Notes: generated from the letters alone by a model not told the origin. A stretch of 64,000 bases of DNA from Alphaproteobacteria bacterium (GCA_028871455.1 JAGWNF010000013.1:1-64000); one strand, 5' to 3'. Shown: positions 42,756 through 52,084, counted from the first letter of the stretch. Program-made: numbers and translations.

Positions 42756-44135
42756 TCAGGTGCCCTCGGGTCGGACGGGGCGCGGAGTCGGGGTATTTGG
42801 GTTGGCCTGCGCCGGCAGCGGCACGTTCAGCGCCTGGAGCAGGTTGCCTTGAATGGCGAGAATCTTGTAGGCGTCATACACCGCTTGGCTCTGCGTATTC
42901 TCGGCGTTGATTTCCGCCTGGAAGTAGTCGTTCTGCGCATCGAGCAGGTCCAGCAGACTACGCTGACTGAGCTGGTATTGCTGATCATAGGCGGTCCGCA
43001 CTTCGCTGTTGTGTTGCGCCGCGCTGCTCAGCAGCGGAACCCGGTGCTGAGCGGCCTCGTAGGCGGCCCACGTCTTCCGCAGATCCTGCTCGGATTTGCG
43101 AAGAGCCTCGAGCCGCTCGGTGCGCACTTGCTCGACCCGTGCGTACGCGGCCTCGCGGTTATGGATATCGGCGCCGCCGGCATAGAGATTCCATCGCAGC
43201 ACGACCAGGGCGCGCGCCTCGTTATCGCGGCCCGGAACGCCGCCGACATTATGATTGTGATCGCCGCCGACCTCGAGATCGATCTTGGGATCGAAACGCG
43301 AATCCGAGAGCTCGACGCCCGCCTTGGCAGACTCGATGTCGGCCTCGCGCGCCTTCACCGTCGGATTCGAATTGCGCATGATGCGGATGCTGGCGTCGAG
43401 ATCCGTCGGCAGCATTCCAATCGGTACCGGCGGATCCTCAAGGGTTCCCGGTGCTTGGCCGACGATGGTGAGGTAACGCCCTTCGGCATCGGCGAGATCG
43501 CCGCGAATTTGGTCGCGTTCTGCCTGTGCGTTCTCGTAGCGCGCCAGCGCTTGCGCGAGGCTTGCCGCGCTGCCGGCGCCACCGGAGCTGCGAGCCTGGA
43601 CACGCTGCACGATTTCGGCGTGAGCCTGCACGTTCTTATCGGCGATATCGAGAATGTGGCGGAGGCGGACGACATCGAGGTGCGCCTGCACTGCATCCAA
43701 ACCGACATACTGCGCATTTTCATCCACGCGATAGGCTGCTGACCGGGAACGACCCAACTGATGGTCGACCTCCGCCGTCCGTGCGCCGCCGTCGTAGATG
43801 TTCTGGGTTAGCACCGCCGACAGCTCCTGGCGGATGTGCTCGCCGTTGCTACCAGATGGCGTGAAAACGTTTTCGGTGTATTCGGGACCGAGGGACGCGC
43901 GCATGTCGACTTGCGGCAGGTAGAGGCTGCGCGCCCGTCGCAGCTCGGAATCAACGGCCGTGCGGTTATCTTCCTGCGACAGAATCTTTGGGTTGGTCTG
44001 AACGGTCATGCGCACCGTGTCGCTCAGGCTTTGCGCCTGCGCACCCCCGGCGAGCAGAATCGCAGCCAGCGCCGCACTGACGCCCAGCATCCAACGCCGC
44101 TTCGTTGCTGTTTCTCGAACCATAGTCTCGGCCAT
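42756..44135 (-). CDS. TolC-family outer membrane channel protein
   Basis: A 459-residue protein with a signal peptide (residues 15-35, LAAILLAGGAQAQ) and two OEP repeats. It has the TolC-type long helices, including VILTQNIYDGGARTAEVDHQ, LVVLRWNLYAGGADIHNREAA and a STQAVYDAY-like end (ENTQSQAVYDAYKILAIQGNLLQAL). It matches the channel of Lap-type T1SS. It is first in the tolC-ABC-hlyD operon, and its promoter should lie in the AT-rich interval to the right. ATG 44135 is followed by an alternative ATG at 44123. Confidence 0.9.
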   Translation of the reverse strand: MAETMVRETATKRRWMLGVSAALAAILLAGGAQAQSLSDTVRMTVQTNPKILSQEDNRTAVDSELRRARSLYLPQVDMRASLGPEYTENVFTPSGSNGEHIRQELSAVLTQNIYDGGARTAEVDHQLGRSRSAAYRVDENAQYVGLDAVQAHLDVVRLRHILDIADKNVQAHAEIVQRVQARSSGGAGSAASLAQALARYENAQAERDQIRGDLADAEGRYLTIVGQAPGTLEDPPVPIGMLPTDLDASIRIMRNSNPTVKAREADIESAKAGVELSDSRFDPKIDLEVGGDHNHNVGGVPGRDNEARALVVLRWNLYAGGADIHNREAAYARVEQVRTERLEALRKSEQDLRKTWAAYEAAQHRVPLLSSAAQHNSEVRTAYDQQYQLSQRSLLDLLDAQNDYFQAEINAENTQSQAVYDAYKILAIQGNLLQALNVPLPAQANPNTPTPRPVRPEGT

Positions 44136-44500
44136 CTTTCCCTTCGCCCGGCTTTCTCAATCCACCGGAGCGTTTCGATGGAGTATTAACCAAGTTGTAA
44201 AAAACTCAGACAAACATGTCGGAAGTAATTACAAGTCATAGTTAACAAGAACATCGGTACGGTTTGGAATATATTCTATAAAAATTAGCGCGTCTACCCA
44301 ATATATGCTTAACAAATGCGGTTTTTTCGCCTTAGAGAGGCTATTTTTATTAAGAGAGATTAATGACGGGGCCGCGTAAGACGCGAAAAGGCTGGAAGCA
44401 CAAAAAAATTGAGCCGCGGTGATGCGGCCCAAATTCAGGGAGGGGACACCGATCAAAGGCGTCCTGATGCGATATATATGAAGCAAGCCAAAGCGGAACA
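44136..44500. other. AT-rich intergenic region between tolC and folP
   Basis: 365 bases without a supported gene. The part 44170-44360 is much more AT-rich than anything else in the window (for example GTTGTAAAAAACTC, AATATATTC, TATTTTTATTAAGAG). It probably carries the promoter and operator sites of the type I secretion operon. A 95-codon minus-strand frame (44229-44516) crosses it but has no ribosome site or family pattern. A likely terminator is at 44402-44430. Confidence 0.5.
44402..44430 (-). terminator. Possible Rho-independent terminator in the tolC-folP interval
   Basis: On the minus strand GCCGC, loop ATCACC, GCGGC is followed by TCAATTTTTTT. The stem is only five GC pairs but the U-run of seven is the best in the window. 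No known minus-strand gene lies upstream, so it may end a small RNA or antisense transcript from the folP start. Confidence 0.45.
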
Positions 44501-45655
44501 ATGTCGCGACCAGCATCCGATACCGTACCGACCGCGCGGCCCACAGCGTGTCGGTCGATTGTCACCGTCGGCCCGCTCGACTTCCTGAGCCGAACGCGGC
44601 ATAGCGAGCCACGGCTGCGGCCAACCGACATCGTCGGCGGCACGCTGGCGGCACAGGCGATCGAGCGTGGCACCGCGCGCCCGCTCGCAGGCTCGGCGCT
44701 GGCGTTCAGCGCCGTGGAACTGCTGGCGCGTACCCCGGATGGCGTGATCCGCACCGTGGCGGCGTTGACCACCCTGCTGAGTGCGCTTGAGGATCAGTCA
44801 GACCGACGCGGCGCCATCGAAGCGGTCCTGCAGCGCATTTCGGCGCCTCGACCGGCTTGGGCCGGCTTCGTGCTCGATCGACCCCTGATCATGGGAATCC
44901 TGAACGTTACACCGGACAGCTTCTCCGACGGCGGGCATTTCTTCGATCGGGCGCGCGCCGTCGCGCATGGTCGAGCTTTGCTCGCCGGCGGCGCCGATAT
45001 CATCGACGTCGGCGGCGAGTCCACGCGGCCCGGCGCGATGCCGGTAACGCTCGAAGAGGAAGGCGCCCGCATCGAACCAGTAATCCGCGAGCTTGCCGAT
45101 GCCGGTGCCACGATCTCGGTCGACACACGTCACCCCATTGTCATGGCACGCGCGCTCGCTGCCGGCGCACGAATCATTAACGACATCTCAGCCCTTGCCG
45201 ATCCTGCCGGTCTCGCATTAGCAACAAAGGCCCGCGCGCCGGTAGTGCTTATGCATATGCAGGGCGAACCGAGAACAATGCAGCATGCACCGGCCTATGA
45301 ACTTGCTCCACTAGACGTTCTCGAATTTCTCGAGACGCGCATCACCGCGTGCACCGGCGCCGGCTTGGCGCGTGCCAACATTGTTGTCGACCCGGGAATC
45401 GGATTCGGCAAAACCAAGGCGCATAACTTCGAAATCCTCGCGCGGATCGCGTTGTTCCATAGTCTGGGTACTGGCGTTCTCCTTGGTGCCTCGCGGAAAT
45501 CATTTCTCGGCGGCGGCGTCGAATCACGTTTGGCCGGCTCGCTCGCCACGGCCGTGCATGCCGTGGAGCACGGCGTACAGGTCTTGCGCGTCCACGACGT
45601 CGCTGAGACCCGTGCCGCGATCGACGTGATCGCAGCTTTGACGAGCGCCTGCTGA
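44501..45655 (+). CDS. folP: Dihydropteroate synthase with N-terminal extension
   Basis: A 384-residue protein. The DHPS TIM barrel starts near residue 130 with LIMGILNVTPDSFSDGG, then ADIIDVGGESTRPGA, INDISAL, VLMHMQGEPRTMQ, IVVDPGIGFGKTKAHN and GASRKSFLGG. It joins p-aminobenzoate to the pterin pyrophosphate made by FolK. The first 125 residues (PLAGSALAFSAVELLARTPDGV ending RPAWAGFVLDRP) are an extra domain also found in Rhodospirillales FolP. The exact start within that extension is uncertain. It converges with folB, 1 base apart. Confidence 0.92.
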   Translation: MSRPASDTVPTARPTACRSIVTVGPLDFLSRTRHSEPRLRPTDIVGGTLAAQAIERGTARPLAGSALAFSAVELLARTPDGVIRTVAALTTLLSALEDQSDRRGAIEAVLQRISAPRPAWAGFVLDRPLIMGILNVTPDSFSDGGHFFDRARAVAHGRALLAGGADIIDVGGESTRPGAMPVTLEEEGARIEPVIRELADAGATISVDTRHPIVMARALAAGARIINDISALADPAGLALATKARAPVVLMHMQGEPRTMQHAPAYELAPLDVLEFLETRITACTGAGLARANIVVDPGIGFGKTKAHNFEILARIALFHSLGTGVLLGASRKSFLGGGVESRLAGSLATAVHAVEHGVQVLRVHDVAETRAAIDVIAALTSAC

Positions 45656-45656
45656 T

Positions 45657-46025
45657 CTATTCTTGACGACGCCGTTCGAGTGTCACGCCGACGCTCTCGG
45701 CGTCCGGATAGACATCAAGCTTTTCGACGCTGACATGTGCCGCGACGACCCGGCGGTTGGTTAGACACAGCTGTGCCACCGCATCGGCAAAGGTTTCGAC
45801 CAGATTGATATGGCGCGCGACTGCAAGTGCCCGGATATCGGCGACGATGCGCTCATAATCAAGGGTATCGACTAGCTCGTCGCGTTGCGGCAGATCGCTG
45901 GCCATGTCGAGCTCGACGGTAACGCGCAGGCGCGGTGGCCGCACCCTCTCGTGCGGATGCACGCCAATCTTCGCGGCTAGCACGAGATTACGCACGAATA
46001 ACTTGTAACGCGCGGTCTCCGACAT
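45657..46025 (-). CDS. folB: Dihydroneopterin aldolase
   Basis: ATG at 46025 is the family start; a longer frame upstream has no similarity. The 122-residue protein contains KLFVRNLVLAAKIGVHPHERVRPPRLRVTVELD, DTLDYERIVADIRALA, NLVETFADAVAQLCL with the catalytic Glu, and VSVEKLDVYPDAESVGVTLER. It cleaves dihydroneopterin to the FolK substrate. With folP convergent and folK at 28 kb, three folate genes occur in this window. Confidence 0.92.
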   Translation of the reverse strand: MSETARYKLFVRNLVLAAKIGVHPHERVRPPRLRVTVELDMASDLPQRDELVDTLDYERIVADIRALAVARHINLVETFADAVAQLCLTNRRVVAAHVSVEKLDVYPDAESVGVTLERRRQE

Positions 46026-46319
46026 GGGCGCCGAGGTCTGGTCCTTGTGGTTCGCGGTGGCTCGAAGAATGTCGCGATTGTGCAGCATCGCCAGTCTAGC
46101 GTCCCGCCCGCCGCCTCGACAATCGGCGTCGCTGTTGCCAGTCTCTCGCCTTGGCGGACGACGCTGCGGTTGAACCGCAAGCGTCGGCTTGGGTCTACAC
46201 TGGTCCACCGGAAAAGCCTGCGTGCCCGCCGCGATCATCCAGACCATCGAGCCGCCGCCGCAATCAGCGGCCCGCATCTCATGAATCGCGTGCCACCCAA
46301 GCGCGCAGCTCCCTAGCGG
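46026..46319. other. Intergenic region without recognisable genes
   Basis: About 290 bases right of folB with no supported reading frame or RNA. It contains the folB promoter and, to its right, the integrase remnant next to tRNA-Ser. Composition is normal for the chromosome. Confidence 0.5.
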
Positions 46320-46600
46320 CCGCGGATTTCGCACCGCACGATCTCTGCGTCGTCGGCGAGCGCCGCGAGCTTGCCGAAGGTAACGCTACTCGCGCTGCGG
46401 CACACTCACGTCAATCACCTGATCGCTTCGAGCCTCGATGTCGTCATCGGTCAGCCGACACATCGGGCACGGCAATCCCACAGTGGTGCTAGGTGTCTAC
46501 GCTCACCTCTTCGACAACAGCCGACGAGCGGGCCGCAGCAGCGCTCGAGAGCGCGCTCTTGATCGCGCTCACGGACTAGGAACGCTTCCAGCACGCTCTT
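46320..46600 (+). pseudogene. Tyrosine recombinase (integrase) C-terminal remnant
   Basis: Two plus-strand frames together give the catalytic end of a phage-type integrase. The first reads SLPKVTLLALRHTHVNHLI and ASSLDVV (the HxxR box region). After a shift near 46440-46452 the second reads SRHIGHGNPTVVLGVY, with the second His, then AHLFDNSRRA. Box II His/Arg and the Tyr (GVYAHLF) are visible. No N-terminal or core-binding domain is present and no frame is open throughout, so the gene is dead. It lies directly off the 3' end of tRNA-Ser, the usual attachment site layout. Confidence 0.72.
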
Positions 46601-46682
46601 CGGTAGCAATCGAGTGGCATTCAACCACCACCGCAGCGCCGACGCCCCCGGCGCTCACGGTTAAGCGATTGAAACTAAAGAA

Positions 46683-46775
46683 TGGCGGAGGGGATGGGAT
46701 TCGAACCCACGATACGGCTTTTGACCGTATAACGGTTTAGCAAACCGCCGCCTTCAGCCACTCGGCCACCCCTCC
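46683..46775 (-). tRNA. tRNA-Ser (GCU anticodon)
   Basis: On the minus strand GGAGGGGTGGCCGAGTGGCT begins a 93-base type II tRNA. The anticodon loop is TTGCTAA, so anticodon GCU, read by AGC/AGU codons. A long variable arm (TTATACGG...CCGTAT) marks serine. The T-loop is GGTTCGAATCC, the acceptor stem GGAGGGG pairs with CCCCTCC, the discriminator is G and CCA is encoded. The 3' end points at the integrase remnant. Confidence 0.95.
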
Positions 46776-46993
46776 GCAAGAGTGGTGTCGTTCACGGCGT
46801 ATGCGCCCGCCGTTCTAAAGGCCGCGCCAGGGGGTGTCAAACGGTGCCGGCCATGGTTGATACAAATTAACCTCAAGTAATCGAGCCGATTTTCTCTGCA
46901 TTCGATTCACCGCATTTTAACGAATAAAGCTCGATCATCGACGCATCTTCTAGGGAGTCGAGCTTTTCGACTTCGGCAAATAAGGAGGGAAAA

Positions 46994-47209
46994 ATGGTCC
47001 TGTCAAAGCGTTCGATCGAAATGCTGCTCGACCTCGTCGAGATCAAGTTGAGCTACATGGACATCTCCGACCGCGAAGACGCGCGCGACATGCAAGTGCT
47101 CGAGCGCGCCAAGGAAGAACTGTCGTGCCTTGAGCGCGGCGTCGACAACGTCGCCTCGTTTGCGCGCGTGTTGCGGCGTCCGGGTCGCCCGCGCACCGTT
47201 CTCGCCTGA
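46994..47209 (+). CDS. Small conserved protein (71 aa)
   Basis: ATG preceded by AAGGAGGG at seven bases, the strongest ribosome site in the region, followed by a terminator after the stop. The product reads KRSIEMLLDLVEIKLSYMDI, DREDARDMQVLERAKEEL, then SCLERG. It appears similar in pattern to uncharacterised Rhodospirillales small proteins (VLSKRxxExxxDLVEIKxxxMxxxDREDARE). It has no membrane segment or signal. It has its own AT-rich upstream stretch and so seems to be a single-gene unit. Confidence 0.78.
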   Translation: MVLSKRSIEMLLDLVEIKLSYMDISDREDARDMQVLERAKEELSCLERGVDNVASFARVLRRPGRPRTVLA

Positions 47210-47241
47210 GCCTTTCCGGCTCGATCCAGACTCGACCGGCG

Positions 47242-47274
47242 CCGGGCGTCCCTCCCGGCCAGCGCCCGGTTTTC
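47242..47274 (+). terminator. Rho-independent terminator of the 71-aa gene
   Basis: CCGGGCG, a 14-base loop, CGCCCGG then TTTTCCC, 33 bases after the stop codon of the small gene. A seven-GC stem with a U-run of four. Confidence 0.7.
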
Positions 47275-47298
47275 CCGTCGTCCCCGATTAGTCACAAG

Positions 47299-47321
47299 GC
47301 GCGCCGCTTTTGGCGCGCTTT
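47299..47321 (+). terminator. Second hairpin before manC (possible terminator)
   Basis: GCGCGCC, loop GCTTTT, GGCGCGC then TTTCC. A perfect 7-bp GC stem 25 bases downstream of the first terminator and 47 bases before manC. It may act in tandem or as a leader structure. Confidence 0.5.
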
Positions 47322-47365
47322 CCGCTATGATACCCACGATAGAATGATCGACGCAGGATCAGGAC

Positions 47366-48817
47366 ATGCCGGCAGCTCATAAGGCAGAGAACGGCGCGAT
47401 CCATCCGGTGATCCTCTCGGGCGGCTCCGGCACCCGCCTGTGGCCGTTGTCGCGCGCGCTTTATCCCAAACAGTTGCTGCCTCTCGTATCCGAGCAATCG
47501 CTGCTACAGGAGGCGGTGATGCGCGTCGCCGACCGTGCGCGTTTTGCGCGGCCGCTGATCGTGTCGAACGACGAGCATCGATTCATCGTCGCCGAGCAGC
47601 TGCGCCTCGCGGGTGTCGAGCCCGAAGCGATTCTGCTCGAGCCGATCGGCCGCAACACCGCGCCGGCCGTCGCCGTCGCGGCGCTGACGCTGGCGTCGGA
47701 TGCCTCCGACGCGCTACTGCTGGTGATGCCGTCGGATCACGTGATCGCCGACCGCGAAGCGTTTCTCGCCGCGGTCGAACGGGCCGCCGAGGCTGCCCGC
47801 CTCGGCCGCCTCGTCACCTTCGGTATCAAGGCGACGTCGCCGGAAACCGGCTACGGTTACATCCGGCGCGGCGGTGCGCTTGACGGCATCGCCGGTGCCT
47901 TCGAGGTGGCCGGCTTCGTAGAGAAGCCAGACGCGGCGCGTGCGAAATCCTATGTCGCCGCCGACGATTACTCGTGGAACAGCGGCATCTTCCTGCTGCC
48001 GGCCGCGCTCTATCTGCGCGAGCTCGAGCGCCTCAAGCCCGAGCTGCTCGAAGCCTGCCGCGCCGCCGCGGCCAAGGCGAAGCGCGATCTTGATTTCATC
48101 CGGCTCGACAGGGACGAATTCGCCAAGGCCGAAAACATTTCGATCGATTATGCGGTGATGGAGCACACGCCGCTGGCGGCGGTCGTGCCGAGCGAGATGG
48201 GCTGGAGCGACGTTGGTACGTGGGACGCACTCTGGCAGATCGGCCGCAAGGACAACGCCGGCAACCTGGCCACCGGCGATGTGGTTATCGAGGATTCGCA
48301 CAACAACCTGCTGCGCGCCGACAGCGGCATGCTGGCTGTGCTCGGCGTCGAGGATCTCGTCGTGGTGGTCACCTCGGACGTCGTCATGGTGGCGAAACGC
48401 GACCGCGCCCAGGACATCAAGCAGCTGGTCGCCCGGCTCGAACACGCGGGCCGCGCCGAGCTCAAGACCCATCCGCTGGTGCATCGCCCTTGGGGCACCT
48501 ATCGGTCGATCCATGCGGGCGATCGCGTCCAGGTGAAGCACATCATGGTCAAGCCTGGTGCGAAGCTGAGCCTGCAAAAGCATCACCATCGCGCCGAGCA
48601 TTGGGTGATCGTGGCTGGCACCGCAAAGGTGACGCGCGACAACGAAGAGACGATCCTCTACGAGGATCAGTCGACCTATATCCCGATGGGCACGGTCCAC
48701 CGTCTCGAGAATCCGGGCAAGATTCCCCTGCACCTGATCGAGGTGCAGTCGGGCGGCTATCTCGGCGAGGACGATATCGTCCGCATCGAGGACACCTACG
48801 GCCGCATCGAGAAATAG
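47366..48817 (+). CDS. manC: Mannose-1-phosphate guanylyltransferase/mannose-6-phosphate isomerase
   Basis: A 483-residue bifunctional type II enzyme. The nucleotidyltransferase half has ILSGGSGTRLWPLSRALYPKQ, PSDHVIAD, FGIKATSPETGYGYI and EKPDAARAKSY. The C-terminal cupin isomerase has RVQVKHIMVKPGAKLSLQ and HHHRAEHWVIVAGTAKV, with the zinc histidines. It makes GDP-mannose from mannose 1-phosphate and GTP, which the GDP-mannose dehydrogenase at 25 kb could use. ATG at 47366 is preceded by CAGGATCAGGAC. It converges with gatB. Confidence 0.92.
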   Translation: MPAAHKAENGAIHPVILSGGSGTRLWPLSRALYPKQLLPLVSEQSLLQEAVMRVADRARFARPLIVSNDEHRFIVAEQLRLAGVEPEAILLEPIGRNTAPAVAVAALTLASDASDALLLVMPSDHVIADREAFLAAVERAAEAARLGRLVTFGIKATSPETGYGYIRRGGALDGIAGAFEVAGFVEKPDAARAKSYVAADDYSWNSGIFLLPAALYLRELERLKPELLEACRAAAAKAKRDLDFIRLDRDEFAKAENISIDYAVMEHTPLAAVVPSEMGWSDVGTWDALWQIGRKDNAGNLATGDVVIEDSHNNLLRADSGMLAVLGVEDLVVVVTSDVVMVAKRDRAQDIKQLVARLEHAGRAELKTHPLVHRPWGTYRSIHAGDRVQVKHIMVKPGAKLSLQKHHHRAEHWVIVAGTAKVTRDNEETILYEDQSTYIPMGTVHRLENPGKIPLHLIEVQSGGYLGEDDIVRIEDTYGRIEK

Positions 48818-48822
48818 CGGCC

Positions 48823-50277
48823 CTAGCCCGCCAGTTTTTTCTTCAAAAGTTCATTGACCAGGGCCGGATTGGCCTTGCCCTGCGTCGCCTTCATCACCTG
48901 GCCGACGAAAAAGGCCAGCAGCTTCTCCTTGCCAGCGCGGTACTCGGCGACCTTGGCCGGCTCCTTCGCCAAGACCATGTCGATCGCCGCTTCGATCGCG
49001 CCGGTATCGGTCACCTGCCGTAGGCCTTTCTCATCGACGATCACGCGCGCGCGCTTGCCGCTCGTGATCATTTCGGCGAAGACATCCTTGGCGAGCCGGC
49101 CAGAAAGCGTACTGTCGGCGATTAAGTCGATGAGCTCACCGAGGTTCTTGGGATCGATGGGCGAGTCGGCAATCCCCTTGCCCAGCTTGTTAAGCGCGCC
49201 GAACAACTCGACCGTTACCCAATTCGACGCGAGTTTCGGGTCCCTGCCCTTCGCCACCGCCTCGAAATATTCGGCGTTCTCGCGCTCGGCGACGAGTAGG
49301 CCCGCGTCATAGGCCGAAAGCTTGTAGTCGCGCATGAAGCGCGCCTTCTTGACGTCCGGTAGTTCCGGCAGGCTCGTCTTGAGTCCTTCGACCCAATCAG
49401 CATCGAATGTCAGCGGTAAAAGGTCGGGATCGGGAAAATAGCGGTAGTCGTGCGACTCCTCCTTCGTGCGCATGGAGCGCGTGACGCCTTTGCCGCTGTC
49501 GAAGAGTCGGGTCTCCTGCTTCACCGCGCCACCGTCTTCGATCACCTCAATCTGCCGGCGCGCCTCATGCTCGATCGCCTGCATGACGAACCGCACCGAG
49601 TTGACGTTCTTGATCTCGCAGCGCGTGCCCAGCTTGCCGCCCGGTTTACGGACCGAGACGTTGCAGTCACAGCGCAGGTTGCCTTCTTCCATGTTGGCGT
49701 CGCAGGTGCCGAGATAACGCAGGATCGCGCGTAGCTTGCGCAGATACGCACCGGCTTCCTTGGCGGTCCGTAGATCGGGCTCCGAGACGATCTCCATCAG
49801 CGCCACGCCGGCGCGGTTCAAATCGACATAGGTCTTGGTCGGATGCTGGTCGTGCAGGCTCTTGCCCGCATCCTGCTCCAGATGAACCCGCGTGATGCCG
49901 ATCTCGCGGGTCGTGCCGTCTGAAAGGTCGAGCACGATCTTGCCCTTGCCGACGACCGGCCGCGAGAACTGCGAGATCTGATAGCCGGCCGGCAGATCGG
50001 CATAGAAATAGTTCTTTCGGTCGAAGACCGAACTGAGATGAATCTCGGCGTCGAGGCCGAGCCCGGTCTTCACCGCCTGCTCGACGCAGAAACGATTGAT
50101 CACCGGCAGCATGCCGGGAAACGCCGCGTCCACGAATGATACCTGCGTATTCGGCTCGGCGCCAAAATCGGTCGCCGCCCCGGAAAAGAGCTTGGCCCTG
50201 GAGATGACCTGGGCGTGCACCTCAAGGCCGATGACGACCTCCCACTCGCCGGTGCGGCCTTTGATCAGCCCGCTCAT
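48823..50277 (-). CDS. gatB: Asp-tRNA(Asn)/Glu-tRNA(Gln) amidotransferase subunit B
   Basis: A 484-residue protein. It begins [23 protein letters not shown], the GatB signature, with [37 protein letters not shown], [15 protein letters not shown], and the C-terminal YqeY-like tail ([16 protein letters not shown]). It makes the amide on misacylated tRNA together with GatA and GatC. It overlaps gatA by 4 bases. Confidence 0.95.
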   Translation of the reverse strand: MSGLIKGRTGEWEVVIGLEVHAQVISRAKLFSGAATDFGAEPNTQVSFVDAAFPGMLPVINRFCVEQAVKTGLGLDAEIHLSSVFDRKNYFYADLPAGYQISQFSRPVVGKGKIVLDLSDGTTREIGITRVHLEQDAGKSLHDQHPTKTYVDLNRAGVALMEIVSEPDLRTAKEAGAYLRKLRAILRYLGTCDANMEEGNLRCDCNVSVRKPGGKLGTRCEIKNVNSVRFVMQAIEHEARRQIEVIEDGGAVKQETRLFDSGKGVTRSMRTKEESHDYRYFPDPDLLPLTFDADWVEGLKTSLPELPDVKKARFMRDYKLSAYDAGLLVAERENAEYFEAVAKGRDPKLASNWVTVELFGALNKLGKGIADSPIDPKNLGELIDLIADSTLSGRLAKDVFAEMITSGKRARVIVDEKGLRQVTDTGAIEAAIDMVLAKEPAKVAEYRAGKEKLLAFFVGQVMKATQGKANPALVNELLKKKLAG

Positions 50278-51752
50278 GCCAATCCCGTCGCAAGAGCCGG
50301 CGTCGCGTCGAATTTCGCCGCATCCTCGAGCACGGCCGCAACCCGGAGCACGGTTTCCTCGTCAAAAGCCTTGCCGATCACCTGGAGTCCGAGCGGCAGA
50401 CCGTCCTGCGACAGTCCCGCCGGAACCGAGATGCCCGGCAGACCTGCGAGGTTTACGGGCACGGTGAAGACATCATTCAGATACATGGCGATCGGATCGT
50501 CCATCTTCTCGCCGATGGCGAAGGCCGCCGAGGGCGCGGTCGGCGTCAAAATGGCGTCGCAGTTCCTGTACGCTTCGGCGAAGTCGCGCGCGATCAGCGT
50601 CCGTATCTTCTGCGCCTTGAGGTAATAGGCGTCGTAATAGCCTGCCGACAGCACGTAAGTCCCGATGAGGACGCGGCGGCGCACCTCGGCGCCGAAGCCC
50701 TGGCCGCGCGTGTTCTCGTACATCGCGTCGAGCGTCTCGCCCGGCACCCGCAGGCCGAAACGCACGCCGTCGTAGCGCGCGAGATTCGACGAGGCTTCGG
50801 CCGGTGCGATGATGTAGTAAGTCGCGAGCGCGTATCTGGTCAGCTTGAGGCTAATTTCCACCGGTGTGGCGCCAGCCGCCTTGATCCAGTCGATGCCGCG
50901 CTGCCAAAGCACCTCGATCTCCTTCGGCATACCGTCGAGGCGATACTCCTTCGGAATGCCGATCCGGAGGCCCTTGATCGACTGGCCGACGGCTTTCTCG
51001 AAATCCGGCACGGGTACCGGCGCCGAGGTTGAATCCCTGGGATCGTGTCCCGCCATCGCTTGAAGCATGATCGCGGCATCGCGGACATCGCGCGTCATCG
51101 GACCGGCCTGATCGAGCGACGACGCGAATGCGATGATGCCCCAGCGCGAGCAACGGCCGTAGGTCGGCTTCAGTCCGACGATGCCGCAGAAGCTCGCCGG
51201 TTGGCGGATCGAGCCGCCGGTATCGGTGCCGGTCGCGGCGAGCGCCGCACGCGCCGCCACCGCCGCCGCCGAGCCGCCCGACGAGCCGCCTGGCACCAGC
51301 GGCCGGTTGTCGCCACGCCGGCGCCAGGGATTCTCGGTCGGACCGCGGGCACCCGTGATCGTTGCCGAGCCCATGGCGAATTCATCGAGATTGGTTTTGC
51401 CGAGCATCAGGGCGCCGTTGCGCCAGAGATTGGCCGTCACAGTCGATTCATAGGGCGGCACGAAGCCGCCAAGTATCTTGGACGCGGCGGTGGTTTCGAC
51501 GCCTTCGGTGCAGAACAGATCCTTCACCGCCACCGGCACGCCATCGAGGGGCAGCGCCTCGCCTTTTTGCAGTCGTGCATCGGTTTGCGCGGCCGCCTCT
51601 AGCGCACGGTCCGGCGTCTCCACCAGATAGGCATTCAACGGTCGCGCCGCGGCCATCGCCTTGATGTAGGCCTCGGCGAGCTCGCGCGCCTTGAACGCCT
51701 TGCGCCGCAACCCGTCTCGCGCCCGGCCGATGGTCAGGGACGTGAGGTTCAC
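50274..51752 (-). CDS. gatA: Asp-tRNA(Asn)/Glu-tRNA(Gln) amidotransferase subunit A
   Basis: A 492-residue amidase-signature enzyme. The Ser-cisSer-Lys triad lies in [11 protein letters not shown] (Lys), [13 protein letters not shown] and [41 protein letters not shown] and DPRDSTS are also family marks. It hydrolyses glutamine to supply ammonia to GatB. It overlaps gatC by 4 bases and gatB by 4 bases, so the three are made in fixed ratio. Confidence 0.95.
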   Translation of the reverse strand: MNLTSLTIGRARDGLRRKAFKARELAEAYIKAMAAARPLNAYLVETPDRALEAAAQTDARLQKGEALPLDGVPVAVKDLFCTEGVETTAASKILGGFVPPYESTVTANLWRNGALMLGKTNLDEFAMGSATITGARGPTENPWRRRGDNRPLVPGGSSGGSAAAVAARAALAATGTDTGGSIRQPASFCGIVGLKPTYGRCSRWGIIAFASSLDQAGPMTRDVRDAAIMLQAMAGHDPRDSTSAPVPVPDFEKAVGQSIKGLRIGIPKEYRLDGMPKEIEVLWQRGIDWIKAAGATPVEISLKLTRYALATYYIIAPAEASSNLARYDGVRFGLRVPGETLDAMYENTRGQGFGAEVRRRVLIGTYVLSAGYYDAYYLKAQKIRTLIARDFAEAYRNCDAILTPTAPSAAFAIGEKMDDPIAMYLNDVFTVPVNLAGLPGISVPAGLSQDGLPLGLQVIGKAFDEETVLRVAAVLEDAAKFDATPALATGLA

Positions 51753-52036
51753 TCGACCACCTTGGGAACGACGAAGAATCCGTTGGTCGTCTCGGGCGCG
51801 TTGGCCAGAATCTTGTCGCGGATACCGCCGTCGGTGACCCCGTCCGCGCGCAGCGGCGGCCGCGCATGTGCAACGGCCGTCATCGGCTCGACACCGGTCA
51901 CGTCGATTTCATTCAGTTGCTCGACCCAGGTCAGGATCTTCGATAGCTCGCCCGCCAGCGCATCGAGCTCCGCTTCGGGCACCTTGATGCGCGCCAGCGC
52001 GGCAATCCGCGCGACGGTGGCTTTGTCCAATGCCAT
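51749..52036 (-). CDS. gatC: Asp-tRNA(Asn)/Glu-tRNA(Gln) amidotransferase subunit C
   Basis: A 95-residue protein: [46 protein letters not shown] and [10 protein letters not shown], the GatC pattern. It wraps GatA and stabilises the complex. It is first in the gatCAB operon, divergent from ruvX 48 bases away. Confidence 0.93.
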   Translation of the reverse strand: MALDKATVARIAALARIKVPEAELDALAGELSKILTWVEQLNEIDVTGVEPMTAVAHARPPLRADGVTDGGIRDKILANAPETTNGFFVVPKVVE

Positions 52037-52084
52037 GGAGTAGATGTCTCCTCGGCCTCGCGAGAGCCGGTACTACCATCCGAC

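Noticed and set aside
44229-44516. 95-codon minus-strand frame in the AT-rich region
   Set aside because: No ribosome site, crosses a probable terminator and overlaps the folP start; composition not protein-like.
46151-46492. 113-codon plus-strand frame right of folB
   Set aside because: Low-complexity frame that merely overlaps the integrase remnant in another frame.
47299-47321. Riboswitch in the manC leader
   Set aside because: Only a simple hairpin is visible; no conserved aptamer core could be found by eye.
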